Source of the DNA: Sphingomonas yunnanensis
GTDB taxonomy: Bacteria > Pseudomonadota > Alphaproteobacteria > Sphingomonadales > Sphingomonadaceae
Reading direction: 5' to 3'
Assembly: GCF_019898765.1 (NCBI RefSeq)
Contig: NZ_JAIOKB010000004.1
Location: 248,001-312,000, forward strand
DNA length: 64,000 nucleotides
Of this stretch, positions 58,486 to 64,000 are shown in pieces. Numbering within the stretch: the stretch's first letter is position 1; every line of letters starts with the position of its first letter. Under the pieces are notes generated by a model. That model was not told the origin of the DNA, did not search any database, and worked only from the letters and a program-made list of their open reading frames with translations. The position numbers were made by a program, and so were the translations under genes.

Positions 58486-59395
58486 TGAAGGCTCCCACCA
58501 TCGCCGCCGCGATCGACAGCGCGATCTCGGACGGGCCGATCGCGCCGATGTCGATCCCGACGGGACCGTCGATGCGGTCGAGTTGCTCCGCCGTAACGCC
58601 CGAGCGGACGAGCCGCTCCCGCCGCGCCGCGTGGCTGCGCCGGCTGCCGAGCGCGCCGACATAGCCGGTCTCGGCCGCCAGCGCGGCGATCAGCGCGGGG
58701 TCGTCGATCTTGGTGTCGTGGCTGAGCGTCACCACCGCGGTGGACGGGCCGGGCTTCCACGCCGCCACCGCCTCGTCGGGCCAGCGGTCGTCGAGCGTCA
58801 CGCCGGGGAAGCGCTCCGCGGTGAGGAAGCGCCCGCGCGGATCGATCACCACCGTCTCGATGCCGAGCGCCTGGGTGAGCGCGGCGAGGCTCTGCGCGAT
58901 CTGTACCGCGCCGACGATCAGCAGCCGGCGCGGCGGGTCGTAGCGGTTGGCGAACACCTCGCCGGTCTCGAGCGGGCGCAGGTCGGACTGGCCGGTGGCG
59001 AGATCGGTGGTGACGGTCAGCGAGCGACCGTTGGCGCGCGCCTCGGCGATGCGGTCGAAGAGTTCAGGGGCAAAGCCCTCCGCGGACACGGGCTGAACCA
59101 TGACGCTGATCTCACCCCCGCACGGCAGGCCGACCTCCCAGGCGCTGTCATCGGCGACACCGTAGCGCTTGAGCTGGAACGGCGCGCCCGCGATCACCTG
59201 CGCGGCGGCGTCGAGGATATCGCCCTCCACGCAGCCGCCCGAGACCGAGCCCTCGAACCGCCCGTCGGCGTGGACCAGCATGTGGCTGCCGCGCGGCCGC
59301 GGCGCCGAGCCCCAGGTGGAGACCACCGTGGCGAGCGCGAGCGGGGAGCCCTTCCAGTTCTGCGCGGCGGCGAGGACGGTGTCGTTGTCGGCCAT
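58472..59395 (-). CDS. XdhC/PaoD-type molybdenum cofactor insertion factor
   Basis: The 307-residue protein has the XdhC/CoxI N-terminal domain (SHMLVHADGRFEGSVSGGCV, near residue 38, then EGDILDAAAQVIAG) and a C-terminal Rossmann fold (PPRRLLIVGAVQIAQSLAAL, and GYVGALGSRRSHAARRERL). These proteins bind sulfurated Moco and help insert it into XDH-type enzymes; PaoD is the E. coli relative for PaoABC. It is coupled to the MocA-like gene downstream. The 298-nt repeat-filled gap separates it from the PaoC-like genes upstream. Confidence 0.9.
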   Translation of the reverse strand: MADNDTVLAAAQNWKGSPLALATVVSTWGSAPRPRGSHMLVHADGRFEGSVSGGCVEGDILDAAAQVIAGAPFQLKRYGVADDSAWEVGLPCGGEISVMVQPVSAEGFAPELFDRIAEARANGRSLTVTTDLATGQSDLRPLETGEVFANRYDPPRRLLIVGAVQIAQSLAALTQALGIETVVIDPRGRFLTAERFPGVTLDDRWPDEAVAAWKPGPSTAVVTLSHDTKIDDPALIAALAAETGYVGALGSRRSHAARRERLVRSGVTAEQLDRIDGPVGIDIGAIGPSEIALSIAAAMVGAFNDRR

Positions 59396-59420
59396 AACTT
59401 AGTCGGTCCTACGAAGCGTT

Positions 59421-59658
59421 GTGCTCCTGCGCACGCAGGGGCCCAGAGTGACGGGCGCGGCGAGCGCAGCCCTGGGTTCCTGCGTTCGCGGGAACACGGG
59501 AGCCGGCGGAAGCATGAGGCGAGAGCCGTCGGTACCAACTGGCGGCGCCGTTCTGATTCCCGTCGTCATGCCGGGCTTGACCCGGCATCCATCGTGCTGT
59601 GCATATCTCGCTGGGTTGTTCTCGTCGCGCGATCCCGACTCAAGGCCGGGATGACGAG
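59421..59658. repeat. Two palindromic repeats (types E and B) in the 298-nt gap
   Basis: A type E pair (CTCCTGCGCACGCAGGGGCC at 59424-59443, and TTCCTGCGTTCGCGGGAAC at 59477-59495) is followed by a type B element (CGTCGTCATGCCGGGCTTGA at 59561 with arms CAAGGCCGGGATGACGAG ending at 59658). No gene is visible in the gap. They could separate transcription of the structural genes from the maturation genes. Confidence 0.65.
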
Positions 59659-59693
59659 AGTAGACAACCCAGCCATATAGCACCGCTGCCCGC

Positions 59694-61898
59694 TCACACC
59701 GGCGGCAGCGCGGCGAGCAGCGTATCGAGCGTCGCGGGCACGTCACGCACGCGCACGCCCGTGGCGTTGTGGATCGCGTTGATCACCGCCGCGCCCGCGC
59801 CCGAGATGCCGAGCTCGCCCACCGCCTTCGCGCCGGTCTGGTTGGCGGCATCGTCGATCTCCTCGACGAAGTGGCACTCGATGTTTGGCACGTCGGCGTT
59901 CACCGCGACGTGGTATTCGCCGAAGTCGGGGTTCACGAACCGGCCCGAGCGCGGATCGACCACCGCGGCTTCGCCGAGCGCGTAGCTGATCCCCCAGATC
60001 ATGCCACCGACCAGCTGGTTGGTCGCGGTGGCGCGGTTGAGCACGCGGCCGACGTCGAACACGCCCACCATCCGCCGCACGCGCACCTCGCCGGTGACCG
60101 CATTGACCGCTACCTCGGCGAAATGCGCGCCGTGGCTCGCCTGGCTGGTGCGCTTGGCCTGTTGGCCAGGCGTGCTGCGCCCGCGCGCAACGATCGGCGC
60201 GTCGCGGACGAGGTCGGCGAGCGGCACCGTTCGCGACCCCGCGCTCACCTGACCGTCGCGCAGCACCAGCTCCTCCGGCGCGGCGTTCATCCGGCGCGCC
60301 AGCTCGGCGAGCACATCCTCGCACGCCAGCGCCGCGGCGGAGGTGGCGCTGCCCGCGCCGAACGAGCCCCCCGAGCCGGCGGTGGGCGGCAGGTCGGTGT
60401 CGCCGAGCCGCACCGTCACCGTGGCCGGCGCGAGGCCGAGGATCTCGCCGACGGTCTGCGCCAGGATCGTGTAGGTGCCGGTGCCGATATCGGTCATGTC
60501 GCACGAGACGGTCGCCGCGCCGCCGGCGTCTAGCCGTACCTCCGCCTCCGCGGAGACGGTGAAATTGCCGCGCAGCGCGGTCGCCATGCCGATGCCGACC
60601 AGCCACTCGCCATCGAGCGTGGTGCCGGGGTCCGGCACGCGCGCGGGCCAGCCGAAGCGCCGAGCGCCCTCGTCGTAGCAGTCGAGCAGCCGCCGGGTGG
60701 AGAAGGGGCGCGAGGTGGTGGGATCATAGGCCGGCTCGTTGCGGCGGCGCAGGTCGATCGGGTCGAGCCCGAGTTCATCGGCGAGCTCGTCCATCGCGCA
60801 CTCGGTGGCGAAGGTGCCGATCGCCTCGCCGGGCGCGCGCACGGCGCCCGTCGGCGGCAGGTTCACGCGGACCAGATCGGTCGTCATCCGCCGCGCCGCG
60901 CCGGCGTAGAGCGGGATCGTCCCGAAGGGCACCGGCTCGACGAACCCGGCGTCGTCGTTCTGCTGCGCGACGCTCTCGTGCGCGATCGCGGCGATATACC
61001 CGTCGCGGTCGCAGCCGATGCGGACGCGCTGGGTCGTCGGACTGCGATGGTGCACCAGATAGGCGGTGTCGCGCCGGGGCAGCGCCACCTTCACCGGGCG
61101 GCGCAGTCGCTCGGCGGCGATCGCGGCGAGGATCACCTCGGGGCCGACGCCGGTCTTGCCGCCGAAGCCGCCGCCGACATAGGGCGCGAGTACCCGCACC
61201 TTGTCGGCCGCCATGCCGAGCGCGGTGGCGATCGTGTTGCGGGCGGCGCCGACGATCTGGTTGCTCGAGCGGACGGTGAGCACGTCGCCCTCCCACCAGA
61301 TCGTCGAGGCATGCGGCTCGAGCGCGGCGGGAAAGTGGGCGGGGGTCGTGTAGGTACGATCGAACACCACCTCGGCCTCGCGCAGCGCGGCGTCGAGATC
61401 GCCGGTGTCGACGGGGGCGAGGAAGGCGGACTTGGGCTGGCGCTCGATCGGCAGGTCGGCGGTGTCGTAGCGGCCCGGCGCCGCCTCCGCCTCGACGTGG
61501 ACGAGCGCTGCCGCCTCGCGCGCGATCGCCTGAGTCTCGGCGACCACCACCGCGACCGGCTGGCCGTAGTGGAAGACGCGGTCTGTGCCCTGGCTCGGCA
61601 TCGCGCGTGAGTTGGCGCCGCCCGCGGGCAGCCGCGGGTCGTCGTCGATCACCGTCAGCACGCCGGGCAGCGCGCGTGCCGCCGCGGCGTCGACGCGGGT
61701 GATGCGGCCGGCGCCGACCGGGGTGCCGACGATTGCGGCATGGGCCACGCCCTCCGGTGCCCGCTCATAGGCGTAGATGGCGGTACCGGTGACCTTGAGC
61801 GGTCCCTCGACGCGCGCCACGGCAGCGCCGAGCACGCCCTGCACCGCTCGCGCGAGCCCGCCCGGCCGTTCCGCCGTGTCGATCGCCTGCTCGATCAT
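59694..61898 (-). CDS. PaoC-like molybdopterin-binding subunit of a xanthine oxidase-family enzyme
   Basis: The 734-residue large subunit has the aldehyde oxidase/xanthine dehydrogenase fold. It begins VARVEGPLKVTGTAIYAYER, with Moco-contact stretches APYVGGGFGGKTGVGPEVIL and TDIGTGTYTILAQTVGEILG, and ends GAKAVGELGISGAGAAVINA, whose Glu corresponds to the catalytic Glu (as in PaoC's G-x-G-E-I-G motif). Such enzymes hydroxylate aldehydes or heterocycles; substrate is unknown. It lies 30 nt downstream of a second, similar subunit gene. No adjacent [2Fe-2S] or FAD subunit is in the window. Confidence 0.9.
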   Translation of the reverse strand: MIEQAIDTAERPGGLARAVQGVLGAAVARVEGPLKVTGTAIYAYERAPEGVAHAAIVGTPVGAGRITRVDAAAARALPGVLTVIDDDPRLPAGGANSRAMPSQGTDRVFHYGQPVAVVVAETQAIAREAAALVHVEAEAAPGRYDTADLPIERQPKSAFLAPVDTGDLDAALREAEVVFDRTYTTPAHFPAALEPHASTIWWEGDVLTVRSSNQIVGAARNTIATALGMAADKVRVLAPYVGGGFGGKTGVGPEVILAAIAAERLRRPVKVALPRRDTAYLVHHRSPTTQRVRIGCDRDGYIAAIAHESVAQQNDDAGFVEPVPFGTIPLYAGAARRMTTDLVRVNLPPTGAVRAPGEAIGTFATECAMDELADELGLDPIDLRRRNEPAYDPTTSRPFSTRRLLDCYDEGARRFGWPARVPDPGTTLDGEWLVGIGMATALRGNFTVSAEAEVRLDAGGAATVSCDMTDIGTGTYTILAQTVGEILGLAPATVTVRLGDTDLPPTAGSGGSFGAGSATSAAALACEDVLAELARRMNAAPEELVLRDGQVSAGSRTVPLADLVRDAPIVARGRSTPGQQAKRTSQASHGAHFAEVAVNAVTGEVRVRRMVGVFDVGRVLNRATATNQLVGGMIWGISYALGEAAVVDPRSGRFVNPDFGEYHVAVNADVPNIECHFVEEIDDAANQTGAKAVGELGISGAGAAVINAIHNATGVRVRDVPATLDTLLAALPPV

Positions 61899-61928
61899 CC
61901 TGTTCGTCCGGTTTGTCCTGCGTTTACC

Positions 61929-64000
61929 TTAGTCTGGCAGGCCGGGCAGCAGCTTGTCGAGCGTGATCGGATAGTCGCGCACGCGTACGCCCGTGGCGTT
62001 ATAGATCGCATTGGCAATGGCAGCGCCCGCGCCCGAAATGCCGAGCTCGCCGATACCTTTGGCATGGATCGGGTTGGCGTGGTGATCGCGCCCGTCGAGG
62101 AACTCGACCTCCAGCTGCGGGATGTCGGCGTTGACCGGCACGTGATACTCGGCAAGATCGCGGTTCACCACCTTGCCGTTGCGGCGGTCGTGGACCAGCT
62201 CCTCGCTGAGCGCCGCGCCGATCCCGAACGTCATCCCGCCGAGGCACTGCGAGCGCGCGGTCTTTTGATTCAGGATGCGCCCGGCCTCGAACACGCCGAG
62301 CATGCGCACGACGCGTACCTCACCCGTCACCGCATTCACCTTCACCTCGGCGAAATGCGCGCCGTAGCTCGCCTGGCGGACCGCCTTTTCCTGGTGTCCG
62401 GGCTGGATCGTGCCGACGACCTTCATGCCGTCGCCGACCAGCTCGGTGATCTCCACCGCGCGGTTCTCAGCGATGGCGCGACCGTCCTTGAGCGTCAGCT
62501 CGTCGGCGTCGACGCCCATCGCCTTGGCGAGCTTCTCGCGCAGCGCCTCGCAGGCGACATAGACCGAGGAACCCGACGAACCCGCGCCCCACGAGCCGCC
62601 GGAGCCAGCCGCTGGCGGCGCCTCGCCGTCACCGAGGTGGACGATCACGCGGTCGAGCGGCAGGCCGAGCGTCTCGGCCGCGATCTGCGCCAGGATCGTG
62701 TAAGTGCCGGTGCCGATGTCGGTCATGTCGGTGGACACGATCGCGCGGCCGTCCGAGGTCAGCTCGACCGAAGCCGACGACTTCTGCAGCATGTTCGAGC
62801 GTACCGCGGCGGCGACACCCATGCCGTGAAGCCACTCGCCGCGACGGTCACCCGCGGCCTTCCTGCGCGCCGACCAGCCGAATGTCTCGGCCCCTCGGTC
62901 GAAGCACGGAATCATCTGGCGGCTCGAGAAGGGCACCTTCTTCTCGGGATCCTGCTCGGGCTCGTTGCGCCGGCGCAGCTCGATCGGGTCGATCCCAATC
63001 ACCTCGGCCAGCTCGTCCATCGCCGCCTCGAGCGCGAGCATGCCGACGGCTTCGCCGGGCGCCCGCATCGAGCCGGAGAGAAGCCAGTTGAGCCGCACCA
63101 GCTTGTGGTCGGTCAGTCGGTTCTCCGCGGCGTAAGCGAAGTGCGTACCGATCGCGGCGGGCTCGAAATAGTCCTCGCCGGGCAGGTTGCTCGCCAGCGT
63201 CTCATGCCCGATCGCGGTGAGCTTGCCGTCATGGTCGGCGGCGAGGCGAATGCGCTGCTCGGTGTTCGAGCGACGCACCGTGGCGTCGAACACCTGCTGG
63301 CGTGCCATCGCCACCTTGACCGGCCGGTCGAGCCGCTTGGCCGCGATCGCGGCGGCGACGCTCTCGGGCGCGATCCCGAGCTTGGAGCCGAACCCGCCGC
63401 CGACGTAGCGCGAGATGATTCTCACCTGATCGTTCTTCACGCCGAGCGCCTGGGCGAGCTGCATCTGATCCGACGCGACCATCTGGTACGAGCCGTGCAG
63501 CGTCAGCTTGCCGTCCTTCCACTCGGCGATCGATGCGTGCGGCTCCATCGCGGCGGAGTTCTGGCTCGGCGTGGTATAGGTCTGGTCGACGGTGTAAGCG
63601 GCAGACGCCATCGCCGCCTCGACGTCGCCCTGCTTGGAATGAGGCGGGATCTGGTCGGCCGGGGGCCGATCGGCCTCGTCGCGATGCTCCTCGAAGACGA
63701 AAGCACCTTCGGCCGGCTCGTAAGCGATCTTGACCCGCGCGGCGGCGTCGCGCGCCGCCTCGAACGTCTCGGCGACGACGATCGCGACGATCTCGCCGTG
63801 ATAGTCGACCTTCTCGACGCCCTGCGTCGGCGCCTTCTTCTCGCCGCCCTGCTGCGGGTTGCGGATGAAGCTGGGGTAATCGGTGATGACGTCGATCACG
63901 CCCGGCAGCGCCCTGGCCTCGTCCGCGACCACGTCGGTGATCGTGCCCGAGCCGAACGGGGCGCGCACCAGCACGCCGTAGCTGAGCCGCTCGGCCGGAT
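61929..64000 (-). CDS. PaoC-like molybdopterin-binding subunit (partial, runs off right edge)
   Basis: The coding sequence reads in from beyond 64000; the visible 690 residues start AERLSYGVLVRAPFGSG, so only about 30-50 N-terminal residues are missing. Motifs mirror the next gene: YVGGGFGSKLGIAPESVAAA, TDIGTGTYTILAQIAAETLG and the terminal HAKGIGELGISGAGAAIANA with the catalytic Glu. The two subunits look like an ancient duplication (about 40-45% identity by eye over the aligned C-terminus). A GTG at 63974 is in frame but is not the real start. FeS/FAD subunits, if any, should lie just right of the window. Confidence 0.9.
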   Translation of the reverse strand, partial: PAERLSYGVLVRAPFGSGTITDVVADEARALPGVIDVITDYPSFIRNPQQGGEKKAPTQGVEKVDYHGEIVAIVVAETFEAARDAAARVKIAYEPAEGAFVFEEHRDEADRPPADQIPPHSKQGDVEAAMASAAYTVDQTYTTPSQNSAAMEPHASIAEWKDGKLTLHGSYQMVASDQMQLAQALGVKNDQVRIISRYVGGGFGSKLGIAPESVAAAIAAKRLDRPVKVAMARQQVFDATVRRSNTEQRIRLAADHDGKLTAIGHETLASNLPGEDYFEPAAIGTHFAYAAENRLTDHKLVRLNWLLSGSMRAPGEAVGMLALEAAMDELAEVIGIDPIELRRRNEPEQDPEKKVPFSSRQMIPCFDRGAETFGWSARRKAAGDRRGEWLHGMGVAAAVRSNMLQKSSASVELTSDGRAIVSTDMTDIGTGTYTILAQIAAETLGLPLDRVIVHLGDGEAPPAAGSGGSWGAGSSGSSVYVACEALREKLAKAMGVDADELTLKDGRAIAENRAVEITELVGDGMKVVGTIQPGHQEKAVRQASYGAHFAEVKVNAVTGEVRVVRMLGVFEAGRILNQKTARSQCLGGMTFGIGAALSEELVHDRRNGKVVNRDLAEYHVPVNADIPQLEVEFLDGRDHHANPIHAKGIGELGISGAGAAIANAIYNATGVRVRDYPITLDKLLPGLPD

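Overview
The window is GC-rich (about 70%), tightly packed chromosomal DNA from an alphaproteobacterium, most likely Sphingomonas or a close relative in the Sphingomonadales. The evidence is indirect: gene content (PccR-type regulator beside a methylmalonyl-CoA pathway operon, hflKC-degP, a TolA-like small protein, NodT/MacAB exporters), codon use, and short palindromic repeats in nearly every gap between genes. I found no rRNA, tRNA, CRISPR array, phage or transposase gene.

Layout. 0-1.8 kb: end of a glycan-processing protein and a GH130 glycoside phosphorylase. 1.9-3.9 kb: OPT oligopeptide transporter (-). 3.9-5.6 kb: a gap with a strong intrinsic terminator and possible small RNA or leader, then homoserine dehydrogenase. 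5.7-8.2 kb (-): small secreted/acidic proteins and a Bcr/CflA exporter. 8.3-12 kb: an isopenicillin N synthase-like oxygenase, a phosphoribosyltransferase and a HerA-like ATPase. 12.3-17.6 kb: membrane and envelope protease control (hflK-hflC-degP, -) divergent from the Fe-S carrier mrp and a CoA-binding protein. 17.8-24.4 kb: amino acid permease, DUF4142 protein, MFS transporter, aconitase AcnA. 24.6-29.2 kb: a housekeeping run (TolA-like, xseB-ispA-coaD, cyclophilin, queA). 29.2-29.7 kb: a gap with a 42-bp tandem repeat. 29.7-39.8 kb: maeB, ogt, a ParE/RelE-type toxin-antitoxin pair, mutS, an Asp/Asn hydroxylase-like protein, glnD. 40-41.6 kb: a small acidic protein and nhaA.

43.3-52.5 kb is the most coherent block: the pccR regulator (-) divergent from a nine-gene operon (pccB, two uncharacterised small genes, methylmalonyl-CoA epimerase, an enoyl-CoA hydratase-like gene, methylmalonyl-CoA mutase, a DUF1311 protein, bioB, pccA). 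It turns propionyl-CoA into succinyl-CoA and also makes the biotin that the carboxylase needs. The pccR-pccB gap carries four TTCGCA(A) repeats, a likely operator.

52.8-57.7 kb is a four-gene tripartite exporter (NodT, adaptor, ATPase, MacB-like permease). 57.8-64 kb (-) is a molybdoenzyme locus: two tandem PaoC-like molybdopterin subunits, an XdhC/PaoD-type maturation factor and a MocA-type cytidylyltransferase.

The most unusual observation is in methylmalonyl-CoA mutase. About 65 codons rich in perfect hairpins, resembling the intergenic palindromic repeat at 21.5 kb, sit in frame in the linker between the TIM barrel and the B12 domain. A 25-nt hairpin with the same core lies inside pccA of the same operon. 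Repeat DNA in this genome may therefore enter and be tolerated in coding sequence.
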